Positions 32,556-41,001 of a stretch of DNA of 52,554 nt are shown here, in pieces. Source of the stretch: Pseudomonadota bacterium (GTDB lineage: Bacteria; Pseudomonadota; Alphaproteobacteria; Rhizobiales; Xanthobacteraceae). How positions within the stretch are numbered: position 1 is the first letter of the stretch; the number at the start of each line of letters is the position of its first letter. The DNA lies in contig JAFAGM010000058.1 of assembly GCA_023422775.1 (NCBI GenBank), positions 1 through 52,554 of the forward strand, written 5' to 3'. The position numbers and the translations under genes were made by a program. The notes beneath the pieces were generated by a model. It did not search any database. It worked only from the letters and a program-made list of their open reading frames with translations, and was not told the DNA's origin.

Positions 32556-32906
32556 ATGGCACGGGTGCGCTGTATTACCGAAATGGGGATGGGCGTCGAC
32601 GTTCACGGGCGCGACGCCACCAAGGCCGCCAGGCGCGCCGTCTCGGACGCCATCCGCCACTCCAGCCTCGGCTTCTTCCGCATGCTGGGCAAGACCGCCA
32701 ACGACATGTTCGTCGAGGTCACCGTCGCGGTGCCCGACCCGAGCGGGGTCGATACCGCGGCCGTCGCCAGGGAACTGCCGTATGGCACCGTGAACGTGAC
32801 GGCGGTCAAGGGCGGACTGGAAGTGCCGGCCGAGAGCGGAAGCGATTCCATCATCATTGCGAACGCCGCCGTGATCGTCAGTTTCGACGACGGAAAGACC
32901 GGTTGA
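32556..32906 (+). CDS. Lin0512 family protein
   Basis: A 116-residue conserved protein of the Lin0512 family: MARVRCITEMGMGVDVHGRD, ATKAARRAVSDAIRHSSLGF and MFVEVTVAVPDP are typical. No catalytic function is known for the family. It is followed after 67 bases by an IlvD/Edd-type dehydratase on the same strand, so they are probably co-transcribed. Lin0512 proteins resemble small cyclase/hydrolase partners in amide or ring catabolism, but that link is uncertain. Confidence 0.85.
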   Translation: MARVRCITEMGMGVDVHGRDATKAARRAVSDAIRHSSLGFFRMLGKTANDMFVEVTVAVPDPSGVDTAAVARELPYGTVNVTAVKGGLEVPAESGSDSIIIANAAVIVSFDDGKTG

Positions 32907-32973
32907 AAACCATCAGTGCCAACAGGCCGGACGCAAAAGTCCGCGCATTCAATCAGAAGACCTGGAGCACCCC

Positions 32974-34695
32974 ATGACGACGAAGGACAGCAGCACCTAT
33001 TGGAAGCGCGGGCGGGTCGAACTGCGCGCCGCCGGTTTCGATCCGGACCGCGCGGCTCAAACGAGCGCGGTGGTGACGATCGCCAGCGCCTACACCAACG
33101 CCCATCGCTGCAACAACCGCGTGCGCACCATAGGCGATCTGCTGGTGGAATTGCTGGCGGAGCGCGGCGGGCAGGGGTTGATCGTCGGCGCGCCGGCGGT
33201 CTCGGATGCGCTGACGCAGGGAACGCCGACGGCAGGCTACAGCCTTGCCTCGCGCGACGTCGTCGCCGATTGCTTCGAGATCGGTCACTACGCCCATCAT
33301 GGCGATGCGATGATCGTGATCTCCGGCTGCGACAAGACCGGCGCCGCCGCGCTGATGCCGCTGGCGCGGACCAATGCCTTCGGGCTGGTGCTCTATCCCG
33401 GCACCAGCACGCCGGGCCGCGTCTCGTTCGGGGCATGGGCCGCCAAGGGCAACAACCTCACGATCCTCGATTACGCCGAAGCGCGCGCCGCCAATGAATC
33501 CGGCCGGCTGTCCGGCGAGGAGCTTCTGGAAGTAGAGCGCAACGTGATGCCGGGCAGCGGCACCTGCGGCGCGATGTTCACGGCCAATACCATGAGCACG
33601 ATCGCGGAATCGATCGGCATGATGCTGCCGCGCGGCGCCTCGCATCCCGCCGATTACAATGCGACCAGCGATATTCATGCCGACGTCCGCGCGCAGGCGC
33701 GCGCCTCGGTCGACGCCTTGTACCGGCTGATGCAGGCCGGCATCCGGCCGCGCGACATCATGACCGAGCGCGCCTTCGAGAACGCGATCACGACCGTCTA
33801 CGCCATGGGCGGCTCGACCAACATGTATCTGCATCTGCTGGCGGTCGCGCGCGAGGCGCAGGTGCCGATCACCATCGAGCGCATCCAGGAGATCGGCGAG
33901 CGTGTCCCGCTGCTTGCCAATCTGCAGCCGCATGGTCCGTTCGCGATGGGCAGCCTGCATGCGATCGGCGGCGTGCCTGTCGTGATGAAGGAACTGCTGC
34001 GAGCCGGGCTGCTGCATGGCGACGTCATGACGGTGAGCGGCAGGACGCTGGCGGAAAATCTCGCTGACGTGCCGACACTGGAGCAGATGGACCGGCAGGA
34101 GATCGTCTTCCCGGTATCGAAACCGATCGCACCCGCCAACAATCACATCAGCGTCCTGAAGGGGAATCTGGCGCCGGAGAGCTGCCTGCTGAAGTTGTCG
34201 GGCAAGACGCTCGAGAAAGGCCAGTTCCGCGGTACCGCGCGCGTGTTCGAGTCCGAGTCTGAGACGATGGCGGCGATCCGCGCCGGTGATATCGTTCCGG
34301 GTAACGTGATCGTGGTGCGCAATGTCGGCCCGGTCGGCGGGCCCGGCATGCCCGAGATGGTGATGCTGACGATCCAGCTACAGGGGCGGGGCCTCGGCGA
34401 GGACGTCGCCTTGATTACCGACGGCCGCTTCTCCGGCGTCTCGCACGGCATCCTGATTGGTCACGTCTCGCCGGAAGCGGCACGCGGCGGGCCGATCGCG
34501 GCGGTACGCGACGGCGATACCATCGTGATTGATCCCGGTGCCCGCACGGTGAACCTCGAAGTATCTGCGGAAGAGATCGCCCGCCGCATGACCGATTGGC
34601 GCGCACCGGCATCCGTCGCCGCGGTGCGGCCGGGATCGGTGCACGACAAATACATCCGGCTGGTCTCGTCGGCGCATTATGGATGCGTGTTGTGA
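32974..34695 (+). CDS. IlvD/Edd family dehydratase (Fe-S)
   Basis: A 573-residue dehydratase of the dihydroxy-acid/phosphogluconate dehydratase family. The three Fe-S Cys are C46 (HRCNNRV), C119 (SGCDKTGAAA) and C198 (GSGTCGAMFTANTM); the putative carbamylated Lys is K121. The C-terminal half has GPGMPEMVMLT, ITDGRFSGVSHG and VSPEAARGGPIA. Members dehydrate 2,3-dihydroxy acids or sugar acids such as xylonate and arabinonate. Branched-chain synthesis context is missing, so a sugar-acid dehydratase or an ilvD paralogue is more likely than the housekeeping ilvD. Confidence 0.88.
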   Translation: MTTKDSSTYWKRGRVELRAAGFDPDRAAQTSAVVTIASAYTNAHRCNNRVRTIGDLLVELLAERGGQGLIVGAPAVSDALTQGTPTAGYSLASRDVVADCFEIGHYAHHGDAMIVISGCDKTGAAALMPLARTNAFGLVLYPGTSTPGRVSFGAWAAKGNNLTILDYAEARAANESGRLSGEELLEVERNVMPGSGTCGAMFTANTMSTIAESIGMMLPRGASHPADYNATSDIHADVRAQARASVDALYRLMQAGIRPRDIMTERAFENAITTVYAMGGSTNMYLHLLAVAREAQVPITIERIQEIGERVPLLANLQPHGPFAMGSLHAIGGVPVVMKELLRAGLLHGDVMTVSGRTLAENLADVPTLEQMDRQEIVFPVSKPIAPANNHISVLKGNLAPESCLLKLSGKTLEKGQFRGTARVFESESETMAAIRAGDIVPGNVIVVRNVGPVGGPGMPEMVMLTIQLQGRGLGEDVALITDGRFSGVSHGILIGHVSPEAARGGPIAAVRDGDTIVIDPGARTVNLEVSAEEIARRMTDWRAPASVAAVRPGSVHDKYIRLVSSAHYGCVL

Positions 34696-34719
34696 GGAGG
34701 AGAAAGCCGCGGGCCACTT

Positions 34720-35238
34720 TCAGTCGTGAAGATCGGAATGCGAACTGATCGATGCCGCAATGTCGGCGAGAGACCTGAACAGGATCAGGGGATCATCCTT
34801 CGAAGCAATAAAGCCACGGCGCTTCCAGAAATTCGCGGCCTCGATATCGACAGCATTGACGATGAGGGCACGTCCGCCAATCAGGCTCGCCGCCGTTACA
34901 CAGCGTTGCAGCGCATGCTTAAGCAATCCGGTGCCAATGCCTTTTCCAATGTGGTTCCGATCTGCCGCAAGCTGCCCCAACAGCAGACAAGGAATGGGAT
35001 CGGGCGGCTGACCGGTACGGATCGATCGCGTCAACGTTGCGGGAAGAACCGCCGTAGGCGCGAGGCCGTAATAGCCGAGGACTCGATTGGCTTCATGTAC
35101 GACCATGACGGCCGTGAAACCCTTCTCCTGATTGGAGAGCGCACGCGTTTTCAACCATCGATCCAGAGAGGGTTTGCCGCAGGAAAAATCGGCGACCTCG
35201 TGAGCTGCTGTGAGCGGTTCCGGCTGAGAAACAGCCAC
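34720..35238 (-). CDS. GNAT-family toxin (TacT/AtaT-like)
   Basis: A 172-residue GCN5-related acetyltransferase of the toxin type, which acetylates aminoacyl-tRNA. HEVADFSCGKPSLDRWLKTR is the standard toxin N-terminal region, ILGYYGLAP-like VLGYYGLAPTAV follows, and the acetyl-CoA loop is QLAADRNHIGKGIGTGLL. The preceding DUF1778 antitoxin ends 3 bases before its start, and the pair is one operon. It converges on the dehydratase gene with a 24-base gap. Confidence 0.9.
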   Translation of the reverse strand: MAVSQPEPLTAAHEVADFSCGKPSLDRWLKTRALSNQEKGFTAVMVVHEANRVLGYYGLAPTAVLPATLTRSIRTGQPPDPIPCLLLGQLAADRNHIGKGIGTGLLKHALQRCVTAASLIGGRALIVNAVDIEAANFWKRRGFIASKDDPLILFRSLADIAASISSHSDLHD

Positions 35239-35241
35239 CTT

Positions 35242-35544
35242 TCACTTCTCGGCCTTTGCGTTACCGGATTCCCACGGAGCTGTGCGCTGACCGAGTTCGA
35301 TCATTTCGGGCACCGGGCGCGCGGGCCGCGAAAGAGCTTCGATGAAGGCTTTGAAGCCGGCCGGGCTCATCCGGATGGGCATCGTTTCCATGAGCACATC
35401 TTCCGCCGCACGCACCGCAGCCTCACGCACGAAGTCGGTGCGCGAGCGGCCGCGCAACGTGGCGGCGCGATCGATAATGGCGATGTCGGTCTCGGGCAGC
35501 CGCATCGATAGCGGATGTTCTTTTCGCTTTATGACGCGCGGCAT
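35242..35544 (-). CDS. DUF1778 ribbon-helix-helix antitoxin (TacA-like)
   Basis: A 100-residue DUF1778 antitoxin. The N-terminal RHH DNA-binding part is KEHPLSMRLPETDIAIIDRA and RTDFVREAAVRAAEDVL (10-52); the rest is the toxin-neutralising tail. It should repress its own promoter with the GNAT toxin. ATG 35544 is used; M14 is a possible internal start. A perfect 14-base palindrome stands 19 bases ahead. Confidence 0.9.
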   Translation of the reverse strand: MPRVIKRKEHPLSMRLPETDIAIIDRAATLRGRSRTDFVREAAVRAAEDVLMETMPIRMSPAGFKAFIEALSRPARPVPEMIELGQRTAPWESGNAKAEK

Positions 35545-35563
35545 CCTGAATCTCCAATAAGAG

Positions 35564-35577
35564 CATTGATTTCAATG
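35564..35577. promoter_or_regulatory. Palindrome ahead of DUF1778 antitoxin
   Basis: CATTGATTTCAATG, arms CATTGA/TCAATG with a two-base centre, located between the antitoxin start and the divergent 2H phosphodiesterase. Probable RHH antitoxin operator. Confidence 0.6.
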
Positions 35578-35645
35578 TAGTGCATTTTGCAATACGATGT
35601 TCGAGCTTGCAAGAGTGGAATGTTCATGATTTGTTCTGGTCTATC

Positions 35646-36188
35646 ATGAGCGGGTTTGCAAGCAGTGGTGGTGCCGGATTGTTTCTCGCAGCCGTTCCCG
35701 ATGAGGGGACGGCTCGGCGGATCCACCGCTTGGCAGGCGCGCTCAAACGGGCCCACAGATTTGACGGCAGGCTGACTCCACCGGGGCGCCTGCACATTTC
35801 GCTATTCTTTCTCGGTGGCGTGCACGAGTGGACTATTCACGCGGCATGCGAGGCTGCAGCGGACGTGCGGGCGGCGCCGTTCGAAGTTTCGTTTGATCGC
35901 ACCGCGAGTTTCCGGGGCAGGTCGGATAATCGTCCATTCGTGCTGATCGGAGAAGTCGGAACGAGTCGGCTGCGGTCGTTTCGGCAAATGCTCGGGAGCG
36001 CGCTGGCGCGACGAGGCTTGAGGCGGGTAGCGAACACCAATTTTACGCCGCACGTCACGCTACTGTACGGCGCGCACGGCGTGGAGGAACATCCAATCGA
36101 GCCGATCTTCTGGACGGTAACCGAGTTCGTGCTCATTCACAGCATGAATGGGTACGATCAGCTCGCACGCTGGTCATTGCGGGTTTGA
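35646..36188 (+). CDS. 2H phosphoesterase, RNA 2',3'-cyclic phosphodiesterase (ThpR-like)
   Basis: A 180-residue 2H-family enzyme opening 2',3'-cyclic phosphate at RNA ends. The two catalytic motifs are H50-I-S52 (RLHISLFFLG) and H136-V-T138 (TPHVTLLYG). AGLFLAAVPDEGTARRIH at the N-terminus is typical of bacterial ThpR. ATG 35646 matches the usual start; the frame is open 22 codons further upstream through the antitoxin promoter. It is divergent from the DUF1778/GNAT pair, and no RNA ligase or tRNA gene is next to it. Confidence 0.88.
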   Translation: MSGFASSGGAGLFLAAVPDEGTARRIHRLAGALKRAHRFDGRLTPPGRLHISLFFLGGVHEWTIHAACEAAADVRAAPFEVSFDRTASFRGRSDNRPFVLIGEVGTSRLRSFRQMLGSALARRGLRRVANTNFTPHVTLLYGAHGVEEHPIEPIFWTVTEFVLIHSMNGYDQLARWSLRV

Positions 36189-36199
36189 CAGGGCTTGGC

Positions 36200-36406
36200 T
36201 CAGAAGTCCGGATCGCAGGGGGCACCACTACCTCGCCAAGGCAAGCCGCTGCGTGATCTCGTCGACCGCATGGCTTCCAGTTTCTCGGGACTGACCGGTG
36301 CGAGACCGAACCGCGCGATCGTTTCCTGGAACGACGAGCGAAACCAGGGAAGCGAATCGGCCAGCGTGCCGTCGAAATCGAAGATGGCGAGGCGATAGCG
36401 GGTCAT
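36200..36406 (-). pseudogene. Truncated HAD-family hydrolase
   Basis: A 68-residue frame that begins as a HAD phosphatase (MTRYRLAIFDFDGTLADSLP, motif I Asp nucleophiles D10 and D12) and runs through the start of the cap domain (SPEKLEAMR), then turns into unrelated sequence and stops. HAD relatives are about 200-230 residues, so motifs II-IV are missing. It lies 21 bases after the SDR gene, same strand. Most likely a 3' deletion remnant. Confidence 0.7.
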
Positions 36407-36427
36407 CGGGAAATGGCCTTCAGCGGC

Positions 36428-37300
36428 TCACTCGCCGTCGCCGCGAAAGTACGCCGGCTTCCCCGTGGTCCAGGTCTCGCCCCAGAGCTGCCCCCCGCCA
36501 TCCACCGTCAGCGTTTCGCCGGTGATGAATTTGGCCGAGGGACCGGCGAGAAAGACGCTCGCCTCCGCAACGTCCCACGACGAGCCCGCGCGCATCATCG
36601 GGTTCGAGCGCGGATAGGCGGCGCGCGCCTCCGGCGAATAGACGTTCCAGCCCTCGGTCTCGATTGCGCCGGGCGCCACGCAGTTGACGCGGATGTTCAA
36701 CGGCGCCCATTCGACTGCAACCGCACGCGACAGCCCGATCACGCCGCTTCGCGCGGCAATGCTATGGGCGATGCCGTAGAGACCGTGGGTCGTGATGACG
36801 ACGATGTTGACGATGCTGCCGGGATGCTTGTGGTCGCGCCAGCGCTGCGCGGCGGCCTGCATCATGTACCAGGTGCCGTTGAGGTTGGTGTTGATGACGG
36901 CGTTCCAGCCCTTCACCGAAAAATCGATTGCCGCTTGCGGAAACTGCCCGCCGGCGCTGTTGACGAGGCTGTCGATGCGGCCTTGTGCGTCCCAGATGCC
37001 GTCGAACAGGGCGTTCACCGCCTCGGGTTTTCGGATGTCGGTGGCGTGCGCGGAGGCCTTCAGGCCGCGACCGATGAACTGGGTCACGAGAGCATCGAGC
37101 TTGCCCTGGTCGCGCCCGACCAGGGCGACATGTGCGCCCAGCCGCGCGAACAACCAGCCGATCGCCCGCCCGATGCCGCCGGCTCCGCCTGACAAGACGA
37201 CAACCTGGTCCTTGAATGCCTCGCTGGCAAAGACGGTCGGATGAACCGCGAGCTCCGCGTCGGTCAAGCCAGGCTTCGCCAGGGAGGGATGGTCAGTCAT
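36428..37300 (-). CDS. SDR family oxidoreductase, dienoyl/enoyl-CoA reductase-like
   Basis: A 290-residue short-chain dehydrogenase. The cofactor loop is LSGGAGGIGRAIG (37-49), NSAGG at 114-118 replaces NNAG, and INTNLNG and RVNCVAPG follow. The usual YxxxK is absent at the expected place; the segment is G-I-A-H179-S-I-A-A-R184, a pattern I know from DECR/PECR-type SDRs acting on CoA esters. The N-terminus is about 30 residues longer than typical SDRs. It is divergent from the GST gene, and the HAD fragment follows. Confidence 0.85.
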   Translation of the reverse strand: MTDHPSLAKPGLTDAELAVHPTVFASEAFKDQVVVLSGGAGGIGRAIGWLFARLGAHVALVGRDQGKLDALVTQFIGRGLKASAHATDIRKPEAVNALFDGIWDAQGRIDSLVNSAGGQFPQAAIDFSVKGWNAVINTNLNGTWYMMQAAAQRWRDHKHPGSIVNIVVITTHGLYGIAHSIAARSGVIGLSRAVAVEWAPLNIRVNCVAPGAIETEGWNVYSPEARAAYPRSNPMMRAGSSWDVAEASVFLAGPSAKFITGETLTVDGGGQLWGETWTTGKPAYFRGDGE

Positions 37301-37381
37301 GGATCGCAGCAGGCCTTGTTATGCGCGGCATCGGTCGTACATTAGCCGCGCAACGGAAACCAAGCAAAAGAACGAGTATTG

Positions 37382-38086
37382 ATGCCCGATCTGTCCGCTT
37401 TCCCGATCACCCGCCGCTGGCCCGCCAAGCACCCTGACCGCCTTCAGCTTTATTCGCTGCCAACGCCGAACGGCGTCAAGGTCTCGATCATGCTGGAAGA
37501 GATCGGCCTGCCATACGAGGTGCATCTGGTCGATTTCAACAAGGACGACCAGAAGACGCCGGAATTTCTCTCGCTCAATCCGAACGGCAAGATTCCGGCG
37601 ATCCTCGATCCGGATGGGCCCGGCGGCAAGCCGCTGCCGTTGTTCGAGTCGGGCGCGATCCTGCAATACCTGGCGGAGAAGACCGGCAAGCTGCTGCCGG
37701 CCGATCCGGCGCGGCGGTACCAGACCATCCAGTGGCTGCATTTCCAGATGGGCGGCATCGGGCCGATGTTCGGTCAGGTCGGCTTCTTCCACAAATTCGC
37801 CGGCAAGGATTTTGCCGACAAGCGGCCGCTCGAGCGCTATGTCGCGGAGTCGAAGCGGCTCCTTGGCGTGATGGAATCCCATCTCGCCGGCCGGCAGTGG
37901 ATCATGGACGACGAATACACCATCGCCGATGTTTCGATGCTTGGCTGGGTCCGCAACCTGATCGGCTTCTACGGCGCGCGTGAGCTTGTCGAGTTCGACT
38001 CGTTGAAGCAGGTGCCGGCGTGGCTCGAGCGCGGGCTTGCACGGCGGGCGGTGCAGCGCGGGCTCGAAATTCCGAAGCGGACTTGA
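37382..38086 (+). CDS. Glutathione S-transferase, YfcG/YghU-like (nu class)
   Basis: A 234-residue GST. The thioredoxin-like N-domain has LYSLPTPNGVKVSIMLEEIG with the T-P-N active-site signature of nu-class GSTs, then NPNGKIPAILDPDG (cis-Pro) and FESGAILQYLAEKTG. The helical C-domain ends with YTIADVSMLGWVRN. These enzymes have disulfide reductase or peroxidase activity with glutathione. ATG 37382 is preferred to the TTG one codon earlier. It is followed after 19 bases by the ArsC-like gene and is probably co-transcribed. Confidence 0.9.
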   Translation: MPDLSAFPITRRWPAKHPDRLQLYSLPTPNGVKVSIMLEEIGLPYEVHLVDFNKDDQKTPEFLSLNPNGKIPAILDPDGPGGKPLPLFESGAILQYLAEKTGKLLPADPARRYQTIQWLHFQMGGIGPMFGQVGFFHKFAGKDFADKRPLERYVAESKRLLGVMESHLAGRQWIMDDEYTIADVSMLGWVRNLIGFYGARELVEFDSLKQVPAWLERGLARRAVQRGLEIPKRT

Positions 38087-38105
38087 ACCGGGGTTATTTT
38101 CGACG

Positions 38106-38477
38106 ATGACGATCACCATCTACGGCATCAAGAATTGCGACACCATGAAGAAGGCGCGCGCCTGGCTCGATGGCCACGGTGTGGCCTACGACTTTCACGA
38201 CTACAAGCTTGCCGGCATCGGCAAGGACAAGCTCAAGCAATGGTCGGATGACGTGGGCTGGGAAACACTGCTCAACCGTGCGGGCACGACGTTCAAGAAG
38301 CTGCCCGATGCCGACAAGGAAGGCCTCAACGAACGCAAGGCGCTCGCGCTGATGGCTGCGCAGCCCTCGATGATCAAGCGCCCGGTGCTCGATCTCGGCG
38401 GAAAACTGCTGGTGGGATTCAAGCCTGATATCTATGCCAGGGAGGTGGCGCCGAAGTCGTCGGGACGCCGGACCTGA
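38106..38477 (+). CDS. ArsC/Spx-family protein (YffB-like)
   Basis: A 123-residue ArsC-family thioredoxin-fold protein: YGIKNCDTMKKARAWLDGHG (one Cys, C11), FHDYKL and MIKRPVLDLGGKLLVGFKPD are characteristic of the YffB branch. Arsenate reductases have the same fold but in YffB the activity is uncertain, with a proposed glutathione-linked thiol reductase role. That fits its place right after a GST gene. ATG 38106; the frame upstream overlaps the GST end and is not used. Confidence 0.88.
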   Translation: MTITIYGIKNCDTMKKARAWLDGHGVAYDFHDYKLAGIGKDKLKQWSDDVGWETLLNRAGTTFKKLPDADKEGLNERKALALMAAQPSMIKRPVLDLGGKLLVGFKPDIYAREVAPKSSGRRT

Positions 38478-38494
38478 TCGCCCCCGTTCGCGGC

Positions 38495-39097
38495 TCAACC
38501 GAACTCGACCGCGTCGCCGGTTGAAATGCGGCCGGGTGCGCGATGGAAGAGATCGCGGTCGATGATGCTGCGCAGCGTGGGCACCGGCAGCTTGTCGTTT
38601 CCACGCATCAGGTCTCTGATCTCGAAGCCACCGTCCTCGCTGATGGTCTTCAGCGAGGCGACGATGTGGGTGACACCTTCACCGTCGGAGAACGGCAGCA
38701 GCAGCCTTTCATAGGCGACGATGCGCCCGTAGATGTCGTCGATATTGGCGATGGTGTAGGCCGGAAGGCGGCGGGCGATACATTCGTAGTAGACCGGCAT
38801 GACAATTGGAGCGAGCTTCGTACCAAGATACTCGTCGAGATGGCGGCCCTTGCCGGTATTCCCGTAGGCCCTCGACATGCGCGTGCCGTTGCTCTCGATC
38901 GTGATACGCGGCGGCTGGACGCCGGTGTCGACGCTGTAGAAGACGAGGTCGGGGAATTCGTCCTCGATCCGCTCGGGCTGGTATTCGGACAGGCGCGGGA
39001 TCGATCGGTTGCGGGCGTATAGCCGCAGCCACGTATTCAGCAGGTCACGCTGCTTGATCGATTTGACGATCGATGGCTGGGCACTTTCAAATTCCAA
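38495..39097 (-). CDS. PAS-like (PAS_5) domain protein
   Basis: A 200-residue soluble protein. Residues about 15-160 resemble the PAS_5 family common in alphaproteobacteria: WLRLYARNRSIPRLSEYQPE, then DLVFYSVDTGV, YGNTGKGRHLDEYL and IYGRIVAYERLLLPFSDGEG. There is no output domain, so it may act as a partner sensor or be a free-standing PAS. A promoter with TACAAT lies upstream at 39152-39179. Convergent with the ArsC-like gene (17-base gap). Confidence 0.75.
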   Translation of the reverse strand: MEFESAQPSIVKSIKQRDLLNTWLRLYARNRSIPRLSEYQPERIEDEFPDLVFYSVDTGVQPPRITIESNGTRMSRAYGNTGKGRHLDEYLGTKLAPIVMPVYYECIARRLPAYTIANIDDIYGRIVAYERLLLPFSDGEGVTHIVASLKTISEDGGFEIRDLMRGNDKLPVPTLRSIIDRDLFHRAPGRISTGDAVEFG

Positions 39098-39151
39098 GGC
39101 GGCAATTCCCGGCTACCTAAATCGCGCCATCATGCGTCCCGAGAGGGAAAT

Positions 39152-39179
39152 ATTGTATGAAAGCGCCCGATCGCAGCAA
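39152..39179 (-). promoter_or_regulatory. Promoter of PAS protein gene
   Basis: On the minus strand TTGCTG (39179-39174), a 16-base spacer and TACAAT (39157-39152), 55 bases ahead of the start at 39097. Good -10 match, moderate -35. Confidence 0.45.
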
Positions 39180-39454
39180 AACACCGTTAACGATGGATTG
39201 TGGGGCGCGGCCTGCGGCGAAGGGCGCGCGGGCAGGCCGGCCAGGCGCGGGTGACGGGGCATGCGACTTAATGCGCATCGGAACCGGCACATGTGTTTTC
39301 CCCGCGTGAGCTTTCCGCCTTGCCTAACCCCTGCCAATGACGGCATATTCCGGCCCGGAGGCGGCAGGACCGGGACGGATTCCAAGGACGTCCGGGAGAA
39401 CCTGCCCGTATCGGGAAAATTGGTCACGCGCGCGGGACGTCGCGCCGATGGCTG
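39180..39454. other. Intergenic region upstream of Liv operon
   Basis: No gene seen between the PAS gene and the Liv operon (39098-39454 in full). A weak plus-strand promoter candidate is TTGCCT, 18 bases, CATATT near 39318-39348. No clear operator was found. Confidence 0.4.
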
Positions 39455-40225
39455 ATGGGGGAAATTTGTTTGGCTGATGAGTTCATTCTCGAAACCCACG
39501 GATTGACCAAGGAGTTCGCGGGTTTCTTTGCGGTTCGCGATGTCGCTCTCAAGGTGCGCCGCGGTAGCATCCATGCGTTGATCGGGCCGAACGGCGCCGG
39601 CAAGACGACATGCTTCAACCTCCTGACCAAGTTTCTGAAGCCCTCCGCGGGCCAGATTCTTTACAAGGGGCAGGACATCACCGCGATGGCGCCGGCCGAC
39701 GTCGCGCGCCTCGGGCTGGTGCGTTCATTCCAGATATCGGCGGTGTTTCCGCACCTGACGGCGCTGGAGAATGTCCGCGTCGCGCTGCAGCGCCAGCATG
39801 GAAACTCGTTCGATTTCTGGCGCTCCAAGAGCGTGCTCGACCAGTACAATGGCCGCGCGCTCGAACTGCTGAACGACGTCGGCCTGAGCGAGTTTGCCGG
39901 CACGCCGGCGGTCGAGATGCCCTATGGCCGCAAGCGCGCGCTCGAGATTGCGACGACGCTGGCGCTCGATCCGGAAATGATGCTGCTCGATGAGCCGATG
40001 GCAGGCATGGGTCACGAGGACATCGAGAAGATCGCGGCGCTGATCAAGCGCATTTCGGTCAAGTACACCATCCTGATGGTCGAACATAATCTTTCCGTCG
40101 TGGCCAACCTGTCCGACATCATCACGGTGCTGACGCGCGGCCAGGTGCTGGCGGAAGGCAATTATGCCGAACTGTCGAAGGATGAGCGCGTCAAGGAAGC
40201 CTATCTGGGGGCCGGTCATGGCTAA
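39455..40225 (+). CDS. Liv-type ABC transporter ATPase (LivG-like)
   Basis: A 256-residue ATPase of the hydrophobic amino acid uptake (HAAT) family. Walker A is GPNGAGKTT (about 45-53), the LivG-type signature is YGRKRALEIATTLALDP, which replaces the LSGGQ box (VEMPYGRKR), Walker B is MMLLDEPMAGMGHED, and the switch His is VEHNLSVV. ATG 39455 is listed; a TTG at 39470 (GGGGGAA just ahead) is a good alternative that removes five residues. First gene of a five-gene operon; the divergent-looking signature resembles urea/short-chain amide branches. Confidence 0.9.
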   Translation: MGEICLADEFILETHGLTKEFAGFFAVRDVALKVRRGSIHALIGPNGAGKTTCFNLLTKFLKPSAGQILYKGQDITAMAPADVARLGLVRSFQISAVFPHLTALENVRVALQRQHGNSFDFWRSKSVLDQYNGRALELLNDVGLSEFAGTPAVEMPYGRKRALEIATTLALDPEMMLLDEPMAGMGHEDIEKIAALIKRISVKYTILMVEHNLSVVANLSDIITVLTRGQVLAEGNYAELSKDERVKEAYLGAGHG

Positions 40226-40961
40226 TCCGAAAATGGCCGGGGCCGCCAATAGTCCGGCGGATGCTCAGGTTCTCTCCGTTTCCGACCTGCAGGCCTGGTA
40301 CGGCGAATCCCACATCCTTCATGGCATCAATTTCAACGTGAAGGCCGGCGAGGTGGTCACGCTGCTCGGCCGCAACGGCGCCGGCAAGACCACGACGCTG
40401 AAATCGGTGATGGGAATCATCGGCAAGCGCACCGGTTCGATCCGCTTCGACGGGCGGGACATCACGCGCGCCACCTCCGACAGGATCGCGCGGATGGGTG
40501 TCGCTTTCTGTCCCGAGGAGCGGGGCATTTTCGCAAGCCTCGACGTGCGCGAAAACCTGCTGCTGCCGCCGACCGTGCGCTCCGGCGGCCTGTCGCTCGA
40601 TCAGATCTTCGAACTGTTTCCGAACCTCAAGGAACGCCTCGGCAGCCAGGGCACCAAGCTTTCCGGCGGCGAGCAGCAAATGCTCGCGATCGCCAGAATC
40701 CTGCGCACCGGCGCGCGCTTCCTGATGCTGGATGAGCCGACCGAAGGTCTGGCGCCCGTCATCATTCAGCAGATCGGTCACACCATCGCGCGGTTGAAGT
40801 CGGAAGGATTCACCATCCTTTTGGTCGAACAGAATTTCCGCTTCGCCTCGACGGTGGCCGACCGCTACTACATTGTCGAGCACGGCAAGGTTATTGACGG
40901 TTTTGCGAATTCGGAACTGTCCGCCAACATGGACAAGCTCCACACCTATCTCGGCGTCTGA
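40218..40961 (+). CDS. Liv-type ABC transporter ATPase (LivF-like)
   Basis: A 247-residue ATPase pairing with the LivG-like one. Walker A is GRNGAGKTTT, the signature is LSGGEQQMLAIARIL, Walker B is FLMLDEPTEGLAP and the switch His is replaced by Gln in LVEQNF, as usual in LivF. ATG 40218 overlaps the previous stop by 8 bases. Together with LivG it energises import of an amino acid or related compound. Confidence 0.93.
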   Translation: MANPKMAGAANSPADAQVLSVSDLQAWYGESHILHGINFNVKAGEVVTLLGRNGAGKTTTLKSVMGIIGKRTGSIRFDGRDITRATSDRIARMGVAFCPEERGIFASLDVRENLLLPPTVRSGGLSLDQIFELFPNLKERLGSQGTKLSGGEQQMLAIARILRTGARFLMLDEPTEGLAPVIIQQIGHTIARLKSEGFTILLVEQNFRFASTVADRYYIVEHGKVIDGFANSELSANMDKLHTYLGV

Positions 40962-41001
40962 TTGTTCTGCTGTTGCACTCAGGAATAATGGAGTAGTGAG
41001 T

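Noticed and set aside
32974..34695. Assignment as housekeeping ilvD
   Set aside because: No branched-chain biosynthesis neighbours, and the Lin0512 partner points to a catabolic paralogue; a gene symbol would overstate it.
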